Shown here: piece after piece, positions 1 to 6,556 of the stretch
Layout: each line of letters starts with the position of its first letter
Position numbering within the stretch: the first letter of the stretch is position 1
Origin: DATHGT01 sp035317605
GTDB lineage: Bacteria > Methylomirabilota > Methylomirabilia > Rokubacteriales > CSP1-6
Direction: 5' to 3'
Assembly: GCA_035317605.1 (NCBI GenBank)
Contig: DATHGT010000072.1
Span: forward strand, 1 to 22,496
DNA length: 22,496 nt
Position numbers and translations under genes: made by a program
Notes under the pieces: model-generated
Told to the model about the DNA's origin: nothing
What the model saw: only the letters and a program-made list of their open reading frames with translations
Database searches by the model: none

Positions 1-161
1 CCGGAAATCGCGCTACGGCTCCAGCCGAACTCGGCCTCCAGCGGCTTGACGTACACCCCGAACACCGCGCGCAGCCCCGAAGCGACGGCCATACACAAGG
101 TCATCGAGCCCAACACGATCCACGCGGGATGAATCCGGAACGGCGATCGGGGAGCGATCAT
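1..161 (-). CDS. MFS transporter, partial (5' end only)
   Basis: Only the first 53 or so codons lie in the window; the gene runs off the left edge. Translated on the minus strand from the ATG at 161-159 it begins MIAPRSPFRIHPAWIVLGSM and continues through the first membrane helix, a GVY-KP-EAEFGW loop and the start of helix 2. Of 46 aligned residues 32 are identical to the N-terminus of the complete MFS protein starting at 1564, so these are tandem paralogues. The conserved loop after helix 1 is typical of the oxalate/formate antiporter-like and monocarboxylate-transporter-like branches of the major facilitator superfamily. The substrate cannot be told. No good Shine-Dalgarno sequence precedes the ATG, but a TATTCT hexamer ends 7 nt before it. 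Confidence 0.85.
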   Translation of the reverse strand, partial: MIAPRSPFRIHPAWIVLGSMTLCMAVASGLRAVFGVYVKPLEAEFGWSRSAIS

Positions 162-168
162 GCCGCCA

Positions 169-174
169 AGAATA
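169..174 (-). promoter_or_regulatory. Candidate -10 box (TATTCT), possibly leaderless
   Basis: On the minus strand TATTCT is followed by exactly 7 nt and then the ATG at 161. That spacing would put the transcription start at or next to the start codon. The -35 region is weak (CCTACA at about 17 bp). The same 7-nt arrangement is seen at 2630-2635 and 7946-7951. Confidence 0.4.
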
Positions 175-219
175 GTCGATGTGCGGCGAAGTGTAGGAGC
201 TGGGGGCATGACGGTGGGG

Positions 220-255
220 GCGCGGCGGGGACAAGAGCGTGGAATGACGCCGCGC
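220..255. terminator. Inverted repeat in the 162-283 spacer, possible terminator
   Basis: GCGCGGCG at 220-227 is perfectly complementary to CGCCGCGC at 248-255, with a 20-nt loop. It lies just after the stop codon of the complete MFS gene (minus strand) and before the promoter of the next MFS copy. There is no T tract, so a Rho-independent terminator is uncertain. The rest of the 122-bp spacer holds only the -10 candidate. Confidence 0.3.
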
Positions 256-283
256 TACTAGAGTTCCTGATGAGAATTTCGGA

Positions 284-1564
284 TCAGGCGGGGGCGGGCT
301 CCAGCGGACGTTCGATGACGGATTCTTCCCGGATCAACATCGTCAAGGCGGCGGCCACGATGCCGAGGAGGCCCGCGGAGATGAACGCGGGCGAGTAGCT
401 GCCGTAGATCTCGAACACCCAGCCCGCGATGGCGGCGCCGAGGGCGGCCCCGACCTGGTGGGCGAAGAAGATCCAGCCCGACAGCTCACCCACGGAGTAG
501 CGGCCGAAGATCGAGGCGGTGAGGGTGGTGGTGGGCGGCACCGTCGAGATGTAGTTGAGGCCGTAGATCGCGGCCCAGAGATGGAGCGACTGCACGTCCC
601 AGACGTACACCAGGAAGATCAGGGAGATCCCCCGGAGCAAATAATAGGTGGCGAGCGGGCCGCGGCGGCCGAAGCGGTCGCAGATGAAGCCCGAGGCGAT
701 CGTCCCTAGCACGTTCATGGCGCCCATGATGCCCAGGGCGGTCGAGGCCTGGAATTCCGTGAAGCTGTGCTCGAGGGCGTGGGGCATGAAGTGGGTGAGG
801 ACCATGCCGTTGGTGGTGTAGCCGCAGACGAAGAACGTGCTCATCAGGAGCCAGAATTGCGGATACTGCGCGGCCTCGACGATGCCGACGCGGCCGGCGC
901 GTCGCGCGTCGAGGGTCTGGGCCGCGGTGAGCGACGCGCCGGTGGCCCCGTACGCGCGGACGCCGCGGTCCGCGGGCTCGTTGCGGATGAGCCACGTGGC
1001 CAGGGGCAGCACGATCGCGAGCACGCCGAGGCCGAGCCAGAACAAGCTCACGCGCCAGCCGAACCACAGCATGAGCGCGGCGGCCAGCGGGATGATCACG
1101 AGCTGTCCCGCCGACATTCCACCCGCCGCGATCCCGATCGCGAGGCCGCGGCGGGCCTCGAACCAGCGGGCGGCGATGACGGATCCCGTCGCCAGACCGA
1201 GGCCTCCCGCGCCGATGCCCAGCAGGATCCCGTTGGTCAGGTAGAGCTGCCACAGCGCGCTGACCGCGGCGGCGCCGATCGAGCCGATGCCCAGCATGAC
1301 GAGCGACAAGAGGATGACGCGTCGAGGTCCCCAGCGATCGGCCAGCCGACCGGCGAACGGCCCGGCCGCTCCGAGCAGGAGCAGCGAGATCGCGGCCACG
1401 CCGGAGAGCGCGCCGCGCGTCCAGCCGAACTCCGCTTCCATCGGCTTGATGTAGACGCCGAAGACCGAGCGCAGTCCCGACGACGCCATCATGCACACGG
1501 TCACCGCCACCAGAACGACCCAGGCCGGATGGATCCGAGGAGCAGTCCCCGAGGACGTGGTCAT
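284..1564 (-). CDS. MFS transporter (OFA/monocarboxylate-like)
   Basis: A 426-residue membrane transporter, the usual length for a 12-helix MFS protein. I chose the ATG at 1564 (MTTSSGTAPRIHPAWVV). The reading frame is open further upstream only because it shadows the FkbM gene in another frame. The MFS motif A between helices 2 and 3 is clear as GRLADRWGPRR at residues 72-82, and a WFEARRGLAIGI segment at 134-145 matches the conserved helix 4-5 region. A second motif-A-like loop (CDRFGRRGP) lies near residue 295 in the second half. It is 32 bp downstream of the FkbM gene and has no visible Shine-Dalgarno, so it is probably co-transcribed with it. Substrate unknown; organic anions are a fair guess from the family. 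Confidence 0.9.
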   Translation of the reverse strand: MTTSSGTAPRIHPAWVVLVAVTVCMMASSGLRSVFGVYIKPMEAEFGWTRGALSGVAAISLLLLGAAGPFAGRLADRWGPRRVILLSLVMLGIGSIGAAAVSALWQLYLTNGILLGIGAGGLGLATGSVIAARWFEARRGLAIGIAAGGMSAGQLVIIPLAAALMLWFGWRVSLFWLGLGVLAIVLPLATWLIRNEPADRGVRAYGATGASLTAAQTLDARRAGRVGIVEAAQYPQFWLLMSTFFVCGYTTNGMVLTHFMPHALEHSFTEFQASTALGIMGAMNVLGTIASGFICDRFGRRGPLATYYLLRGISLIFLVYVWDVQSLHLWAAIYGLNYISTVPPTTTLTASIFGRYSVGELSGWIFFAHQVGAALGAAIAGWVFEIYGSYSPAFISAGLLGIVAAALTMLIREESVIERPLEPAPA

Positions 1565-1596
1565 AGCGTTGAGACAACGAAACCGCGTCAGGAGAT

Positions 1597-2622
1597 TCAG
1601 GGCCGCGTGGCGATGACCTGGAACACCTCGTCCGCGCACCAGTCCTGGACGTCGCGGGCCGTGGCGAACGATCGGCCCGACTTGACCTCGGCATAGCGGT
1701 AGCCGGCGGATTCGAGCTGGCTCAGCGTCTCGCAGGCCGCCGCGCGGCCGTGCAATTCCAGGATGAGGGACGGCCGGTGCGCGGCGATGGTGCGGGCCAG
1801 CCCGCGGATCGCCGAGGCCTCCGCCCCCTCGATGTCCATCTTGAGCACGCTCGGCGGGGGCAGCCGCAGGCGCGCGATGAGCCCGTCGAGCGTGCGGGCG
1901 GGCACGGAGATCCGAGCCCCCGGCTTGCCGCCGAAGAACGAGGAGTCGTGGTCGATGCCGACCGCGAAGTTTCCGAAGTTGATGCTGAACTCGATCAGGG
2001 TGTCGTGATCCGAGGCCGCCACCGGCAGCACCGTGTAGTTGGTGAGCCGGTTCTCGGCCATGTTCACGCACAGGAAATAGTTGCAGAGCGGGTTGGCCTC
2101 GACGCAGTAGACGTGCCCCCGCGCGCCGGCCAGCTTCGCGAAGCGGAGCGCGTACAACCCGATGTTGGAGCCGACGTCGTACACGACGGCGCCGGGCCGG
2201 ATCAAGGACGGCAGCTGTCGCGCGACCTCGCTCTCGTAGTTCCGGGCGAGGAGGGCGCCCCACTCGTTGCCGGTCCACACGCGCGTCGCCTCGTCGAGGT
2301 TCACGAGCTGGGGCGTCTGACGCATCCGCGATCGGGCCGAGACCTCGAAGGCGACCTGCGACCATTCGGCCGTCTCGTCGTCCCGGCCGGCCCGCGCGGA
2401 GATCACGTACGCGCCCGGCGCCTCGGGAAACATGGCGAACGTGTCGTCCTTGGCCTCGATCGGCTCGGTGCCCATCACGCCGTTGTAGGTGACGTAGTAC
2501 TCGATCGGGCCGCCATGGCCACTGGCCCGGATGGCGATGGACTGTCCGAGGGGGACGGTGCCGCGGGGATGCGAGGTCAGCTCGATCCTGAAGCCGGAGC
2601 GGGACCACGGACGCTTCAGCAT
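1597..2622 (-). CDS. FkbM family SAM-dependent methyltransferase with N-terminal beta-rich region
   Basis: A 341-residue protein. The C-terminal two thirds (about 110-330) is an FkbM-type methyltransferase: SAM-binding motif I DVGSNIG at 149-155, an acidic ribose-binding residue in CVEAN (Glu175), the FkbM signature KMDIEGAE at 261-268 and LILELHG at 286-292. FkbM enzymes usually O-methylate sugars or small metabolites. Residues 10-95 are not part of that fold. They look like an Ig-like or fibronectin-like beta sandwich (alternating hydrophobic strands, GAYVISARAG near 70-79), which is unusual for the family. There is no signal peptide, so the protein is probably cytoplasmic. It lies 41 bp after clpB, with its own TATAGT hexamer in the gap, and 32 bp before the MFS gene. 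Confidence 0.88.
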   Translation of the reverse strand: MLKRPWSRSGFRIELTSHPRGTVPLGQSIAIRASGHGGPIEYYVTYNGVMGTEPIEAKDDTFAMFPEAPGAYVISARAGRDDETAEWSQVAFEVSARSRMRQTPQLVNLDEATRVWTGNEWGALLARNYESEVARQLPSLIRPGAVVYDVGSNIGLYALRFAKLAGARGHVYCVEANPLCNYFLCVNMAENRLTNYTVLPVAASDHDTLIEFSINFGNFAVGIDHDSSFFGGKPGARISVPARTLDGLIARLRLPPPSVLKMDIEGAEASAIRGLARTIAAHRPSLILELHGRAAACETLSQLESAGYRYAEVKSGRSFATARDVQDWCADEVFQVIATRP

Positions 2623-2629
2623 CGCGCCT

Positions 2630-2635
2630 ACTATA
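2630..2635 (-). promoter_or_regulatory. Candidate -10 box (TATAGT) for fkbM-like gene
   Basis: TATAGT on the minus strand matches the sigma70 -10 consensus at 5 of 6 bases and is followed by 7 nt, then ATG. Transcription from it would give a leaderless or nearly leaderless message. No recognisable -35 box lies 16-18 bp upstream, inside the clpB-fkbM gap. The gene may also be read through from clpB. Confidence 0.45.
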
Positions 2636-2663
2636 CGCGAATCAGCTCAGCGCCCGGATCGCT

Positions 2664-5270
2664 TCAGCTCACCACTTCCGCGGTGACGGCGCGGCGGAAG
2701 ACGATGGCGTCGCCTTCCGCGTCGACCGTCACGGTGTCGCCGTCGGAGAACTCGCCCTCCAGCAGCTTGAGGGCGAGCGGGTCCTGGACCAGGCGCTGGA
2801 TCGTGCGCTTGAGCGGGCGGGCGCCGAACGTGGGGTCGTAGCCCTCGCGGGCCAGCACCGCCTTGGCCGCGTCGGTGACCTCCAGCGCGATGCGCTTGTC
2901 GGCCAGGCGGGATCGCAGGTGGCCGAGCTGGATGTCGACAATGCGGGCCAGCTCGTCGCGGCCGAGCGGGTGGAAGATCACGATCTCGTCGATCCGGTTG
3001 AGGAACTCCGGCCGCAGCGTCCGCCGCAGCTCCTCCATCATCAGCGGGCGCACCTTCTCGGGGGTCTCGTACTCCCGGAAGATGTGGCTGCCGATGTTCG
3101 AGGTCATGATCACGAGCGCGTTGCGGAAATCCACCGTGCGTCCGTGACCGTCGGTCAGCCGGCCGTCGTCGAGGAGCTGGAGCAGCACGTTGAAGACGTC
3201 GGAGTGAGCCTTTTCGATTTCATCGAACAGCACGACGGCATAGGGACGACGCCGGACCGCCTCGGTGAGCTGGCCGCCCTCGTCGTAACCGACATAGCCG
3301 GGCGGAGCGCCGATGAGTCGGGCCACCGTGTGCTTTTCCATGTACTCCGACATGTCGATGCGGATCATCGCCCGCTCGTCGTCGAACAGGAACTCGGCCA
3401 GCGCGCGGGCCAGCTCGGTCTTGCCCACGCCCGTCGGCCCGAGAAACAGGAACGAGCCGATCGGGCGGTTGGGATCGCTGAGACCCGAGCGCGCGCGCCG
3501 CACGGCGTTGGCCACCGCGACGATGGCCTCGTCCTGGCCGATCACCCGCTGGTGGACGCGCTCTTCCATCTTGAGGAGCTTCACGGTCTCGGACTGGAGG
3601 AGACGCGTCACCGGCACGCCGGTCCACTTGGCCACGGTCTCGGCGATGTCCTCCTCGTTGACCTCCTCGCGCAGCATGCGGCCGTCCTTCTGTTCGGTCA
3701 GGCGCGTGTCCAGCTCGGCGAGCTGCTTCTCGAGCGTCATCAGGGTGCCGTAACGAAGCTCGGCGGCGCGGTTGAGATCGCCGCGGCGCTCGGCGTCGGC
3801 CATGGCATGCTTGGCCGCCTCGATCTCTTCCTTGACCTTGCCGAGCCGCCCGATGCCTGCCTTCTCGGCCTGCCACTGCGCCTTGAGCGCGTCGCCCCGC
3901 TCCTTGAGCTGGGCCAGCTCGGCGTCGATCCGGGCCAGCCGGTCGCGGGACGCGGCGTCGTCCTGGTCGCGGGCGACCGAGACGCGCTCGATCTCGAGCT
4001 GCATGGTGCGCCGCTGGATCTCGTCGATGGCCTGGGGCATCGAGTCGATCTGCATGCGGATGCGCGCGGCCGCCTCGTCCATCAGGTCGATGGCCTTGTC
4101 CGGCAGGAACCGATCGGCGATGTAGCGGTGGGACAGCACGGCCGCCGCCACCAGGGCGGCGTCCTTGATCTTCACCTTGTGGTGGACCTCGTACTTCTCC
4201 TTGAGGCCTCTGAGAATGGCGATCGTGTCCTCGACCGTCGGCTCCTTCACCATCACCGGCTGAAAGCGTCGTTCGAGCGCCGGATCTTTTTCGACGTGCT
4301 TGCGGTACTCGTCCAGCGTGGTGGCGCCCACGCAGCGCAGCTCGCCGCGGGCCAGCGCCGGCTTGAGCATGTTGGCCGCGTCCACCGCGCCCTCGGCGGC
4401 GCCCGCGCCCACCAGCGTGTGCAGCTCGTCGATGAAGCACACGATCTCGCCGTTCGACTCGGTGATCTCGCGGAGCACGGCCTTGAGCCGGTCCTCGAAC
4501 TCACCCCGGTACTTCGAGCCCGCCACCATCGCGCCGATGTCGAGGGCGACCAGGCGCTTGCCCTTCAATCCCTCGGGCACGTCGCCGGCCACGATGCGCT
4601 GGGCCAGGCCCTCGGCGATCGCGGTCTTGCCCACGCCGGGCTCGCCGATCAGCACCGGGTTGTTCTTGGTGCGCCGCGAGAGCACCTGGATCACGCGGCG
4701 GATCTCCTCGTCGCGGCCGATGACCGGGTCGAGCTTGCCCTTGCGGGCCAGCTCGGTGAGGTCGCGCGAGTAGCGCGCCAGCGCCTGATACTTGTCCTCG
4801 GGGTTCTCGTCGGTGATCCGCTGGCTGCCCCGCACCTCGACGAGGGCTTGATAGATTCGCTCAGGGGTGACGCCCGCTCCGGCCAGCGCGCGCCCGGCGG
4901 CGCCGGTCTTGTCCTGGGTGAGGGCGATCAGCAAGTGCTCGGTCGAGACGTACTCGTCCTTCAGGCGCTCGGCCTCGCTCTGCGCGCGCTCGAACGTCTG
5001 GGCGAGACGCTGCCCGGCGTACTGCTGCCCGGCGCCGCCCCGCACCTTCGGCAGCTTGGCCAGCTCGGCGTCCATCGTGCGGCGGAGCGGGTCGGCCGGC
5101 ACGCCGAGCTTGGCGAGCAGCGGACCCACCACGCCTTCCTGCTGCTCGATCAATGTCAACAACAGGTGCTCGGGCTCGAGCGCCTGGTGATCGTGCTGGT
5201 CGGCCAGGGACTGGGCCGACTGCACGGCCTCCCGCGCCTTCACCGTGAACTTGTCGAATCTCGCCGCCAT
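2664..5270 (-). CDS. clpB: ATP-dependent disaggregase ClpB
   Basis: At 868 residues this is full-length ClpB/Hsp104, the hexameric cytoplasmic AAA+ machine that works with DnaK/DnaJ to pull proteins out of aggregates. Visible parts, in order: Clp N-domain (1-145); first AAA module with Walker A GEPGVGKT (209-216), pore-loop tyrosine in SKYRGEF (254) and Walker B FIDE (279-282); the coiled-coil middle domain that defines ClpB (about 405-530, rich in heptads); second AAA module with Walker A GPTGVGKT (611-618), GYVGY pore loop (658-662) and Walker B LFDE (681-684); and a C-terminal D2-small domain. An AGAGGA ribosome site is 6 nt before the ATG. It is the second gene after the dnaJ-like gene (75-bp gap), so the operon pairs co-chaperone and disaggregase. 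Confidence 0.97.
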   Translation of the reverse strand: MAARFDKFTVKAREAVQSAQSLADQHDHQALEPEHLLLTLIEQQEGVVGPLLAKLGVPADPLRRTMDAELAKLPKVRGGAGQQYAGQRLAQTFERAQSEAERLKDEYVSTEHLLIALTQDKTGAAGRALAGAGVTPERIYQALVEVRGSQRITDENPEDKYQALARYSRDLTELARKGKLDPVIGRDEEIRRVIQVLSRRTKNNPVLIGEPGVGKTAIAEGLAQRIVAGDVPEGLKGKRLVALDIGAMVAGSKYRGEFEDRLKAVLREITESNGEIVCFIDELHTLVGAGAAEGAVDAANMLKPALARGELRCVGATTLDEYRKHVEKDPALERRFQPVMVKEPTVEDTIAILRGLKEKYEVHHKVKIKDAALVAAAVLSHRYIADRFLPDKAIDLMDEAAARIRMQIDSMPQAIDEIQRRTMQLEIERVSVARDQDDAASRDRLARIDAELAQLKERGDALKAQWQAEKAGIGRLGKVKEEIEAAKHAMADAERRGDLNRAAELRYGTLMTLEKQLAELDTRLTEQKDGRMLREEVNEEDIAETVAKWTGVPVTRLLQSETVKLLKMEERVHQRVIGQDEAIVAVANAVRRARSGLSDPNRPIGSFLFLGPTGVGKTELARALAEFLFDDERAMIRIDMSEYMEKHTVARLIGAPPGYVGYDEGGQLTEAVRRRPYAVVLFDEIEKAHSDVFNVLLQLLDDGRLTDGHGRTVDFRNALVIMTSNIGSHIFREYETPEKVRPLMMEELRRTLRPEFLNRIDEIVIFHPLGRDELARIVDIQLGHLRSRLADKRIALEVTDAAKAVLAREGYDPTFGARPLKRTIQRLVQDPLALKLLEGEFSDGDTVTVDAEGDAIVFRRAVTAEVVS

Positions 5271-5276
5271 GTGTGG

Positions 5277-5282
5277 TCCTCT
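5277..5282 (-). promoter_or_regulatory. Ribosome binding site of clpB
   Basis: AGAGGA on the minus strand lies 6 nt upstream of the ATG at 5270 and fixes that start. Confidence 0.7.
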
Positions 5283-5306
5283 TTTTTCAGATTCTCGCCT
5301 CGCACG

Positions 5307-5324
5307 GCGGGGCCCCAGCCCCGC
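5307..5324 (-). other. Intercistronic hairpin between dnaJ-like gene and clpB
   Basis: A perfect 7-bp inverted repeat (GCGGGGC / GCCCCGC) with a 4-nt loop sits in the 75-bp gap. There is no following T tract, so it is more likely a partial attenuator or mRNA-stabilising hairpin than a terminator. A run of six A residues follows about 20 nt later, just before the clpB ribosome site. Confidence 0.45.
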
Positions 5325-5345
5325 GACGTGCTGTGGCTCGCACTG

Positions 5346-6407
5346 CTATCCCAGATAGGCCCGCGGGTTGTCGCCGCGCAGGCTCTTGAGCTTCGTGTAG
5401 AGCTCCTGCTCCTCGGCGGTCAGGCTGGTCGGGAGCACGATCTTGGTCCGCACGAGCTGATCGCCGGCGCCGCCGCCCTTCACGCGCGGCATGCCGTAGC
5501 CGGGCAGGCGGAAGGTGCGTCCGCTTCCGGTGCCCGGCGGAATCTTCATCGAGACGCGGCCGCGCAGGGTCGGGACTTCGATCGACGCGCCGAGCGCCGC
5601 CTCGGGCGCGGTGATCGGCAGCTCGAGCTGTAGGTCGTCGCCCGTGCGCTCGAAGAGCGGGTGGGCCGCGACGTTGACGATCAGATACAGATCGCCGCGT
5701 TGATCGGCGCCCCCGCCGCCCTCGCCCGACACCCGCACGCGCTGACCGGTGCGGACCCCGGCGGGGATCTTCACCTCGAGCTGGCGCTGGGCGCGCTGCC
5801 AGCCACGTCCGTGGCAGATCGAGCACGGCTTACCGTCGACGTTGCCCGAGCCGTGACAGGTGGGGCAGGGCTCCTCGCTCTCGAGGTTGAAGCTCTTGCG
5901 CGCGCCATTGAAGGCTTCGTCGAGGGAGATCTCGACGCCGGCCTGGACGTCGTCGCCACGGCGCCGTCTCCGGCCCGCCCCGCGCCCGAGCAGATCTTCC
6001 AGCCCCTCGAAATCGACCCTTTGCCGTCCGCCGCGGCCTTCGGCGGTGCGGGCGCCGAGATCGCCGAAGATCGTCCGGAAGAAATCCGAGAAGCCTCCGG
6101 CGTTTTCGGCGCCGCCGTACTCGACGTGGAACCCGCCGGGAAATCCCGCGCCCGGCTGGCCCGTTGGGCCCTGGGCGTAGCGTTGCCAGTCCGGGCCGAG
6201 ATCGTCGTACCGCCGGCGCTTCTCGGGGTCCGACAGCACCTCGTACGCCTCGTTGATTTCCTTGAACTTCTCGGCCGCGCCGGCGCCCTTGGACACGTCC
6301 GGATGATGCTTGCGGGCGAGCTTCCGGTACGCCGACTTGATCGCCTTGTCGTCGGCGCTCCGGTCGACACCCAGGATGCGGTAGTAGTCCTTGAATTCCA
6401 CGGTCAT
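5346..6407 (-). CDS. DnaJ-like J-domain co-chaperone with half zinc finger
   Basis: A 353-residue Hsp40 that would stimulate DnaK ATPase and deliver clients to DnaK/ClpB. Order of parts: J domain (8-70) with the essential HPD at 35-37; Gly/Phe-rich linker (about 79-130); a basic RRRRR patch near 146-150; a short cysteine region with only two CxxCxGxG motifs (CPTCHGSG 181-188 and CSICHGRG 195-202); then the two-lobed C-terminal substrate-binding domain (about 205-340). Canonical DnaJ has four such motifs and two zinc sites; CbpA/DjlA-type proteins have none. This one is intermediate and could hold a single zinc ion. No clear Shine-Dalgarno precedes the ATG; a leader hairpin lies there instead. 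It is upstream of clpB on the same strand. I leave the symbol blank because dnaJ versus cbpA is not decidable. Confidence 0.92.
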   Translation of the reverse strand: MTVEFKDYYRILGVDRSADDKAIKSAYRKLARKHHPDVSKGAGAAEKFKEINEAYEVLSDPEKRRRYDDLGPDWQRYAQGPTGQPGAGFPGGFHVEYGGAENAGGFSDFFRTIFGDLGARTAEGRGGRQRVDFEGLEDLLGRGAGRRRRRGDDVQAGVEISLDEAFNGARKSFNLESEEPCPTCHGSGNVDGKPCSICHGRGWQRAQRQLEVKIPAGVRTGQRVRVSGEGGGGADQRGDLYLIVNVAAHPLFERTGDDLQLELPITAPEAALGASIEVPTLRGRVSMKIPPGTGSGRTFRLPGYGMPRVKGGGAGDQLVRTKIVLPTSLTAEEQELYTKLKSLRGDNPRAYLG

Positions 6408-6417
6408 ACGTGTGAGC

Positions 6418-6433
6418 GGGCCGCTTTCGGCCC
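6418..6433 (-). other. Leader hairpin just upstream of the dnaJ-like start codon
   Basis: GGGCCG and CGGCCC form a perfect 6-bp stem with a 4-nt loop, 10 nt before the ATG at 6407. A second, weaker inverted repeat (CTACA/TGTAG, 6433-6447) adjoins it. With no evident Shine-Dalgarno, this structure lies where initiation would be controlled. A role as a translational switch or thermosensor is only a guess. Confidence 0.4.
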
Positions 6434-6487
6434 TACAAAAAGTGTAGCAGATGATTTGCAGTCTGCTCGCTCATGACAGTTCCGGCG

Positions 6488-6515
6488 ATGGGGTCACGCG
6501 TCGAACGCGGTCAAG
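6488..6515 (-). promoter_or_regulatory. Candidate sigma32-type heat-shock promoter for dnaJ-like/clpB
   Basis: On the minus strand CTTGAC (6515-6510) is followed after 16 bp by CCCCAT (6493-6488). These resemble the E. coli heat-shock sigma factor boxes CTTGAA and CCCCATnT; the spacing is one or two bases longer than in the best-known examples (13-15). A short palindrome, CGCGT-TCG-ACGCG, lies between the boxes. The position, about 80 bp before the dnaJ-like ATG, and the downstream chaperone genes support the call. A weaker sigma70-like TACACT (6446-6441) lies closer to the gene. Confidence 0.5.
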
Positions 6516-6528
6516 CGCGTCGGGGGGT

Positions 6529-6555
6529 ATGGGGGGCGCCTTCGGCGCCCCCCAT
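6529..6555 (-). terminator. Strong hairpin after the FemAB-like gene
   Basis: A perfect 12-bp stem (ATGGGGGGCGCC / GGCGCCCCCCAT) with a 3-nt TTC loop begins 1 nt after the FemAB-like stop codon. It separates that gene from the heat-shock promoter of the next unit. There is no T tract, so termination may need Rho or depend on the very stable stem. A similar G6/C6 hairpin occurs at 20662-20687. Confidence 0.6.
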
Positions 6556-6556
6556 C

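Noticed and set aside
1565..2608. N-terminal extension of the MFS frame to 774 codons
   Set aside because: The extra 348 residues overlap the FkbM gene in another frame and lack family similarity; the paralogue at 161 supports the start at 1564.
2919..5633. A 904-codon open frame on the plus strand opposite clpB and the dnaJ-like gene
   Set aside because: It is antisense to two certain genes, is rich in Leu, Val, Asp, His and Arg as expected for a shadow frame in GC-rich DNA, and shows no domain I recognise.
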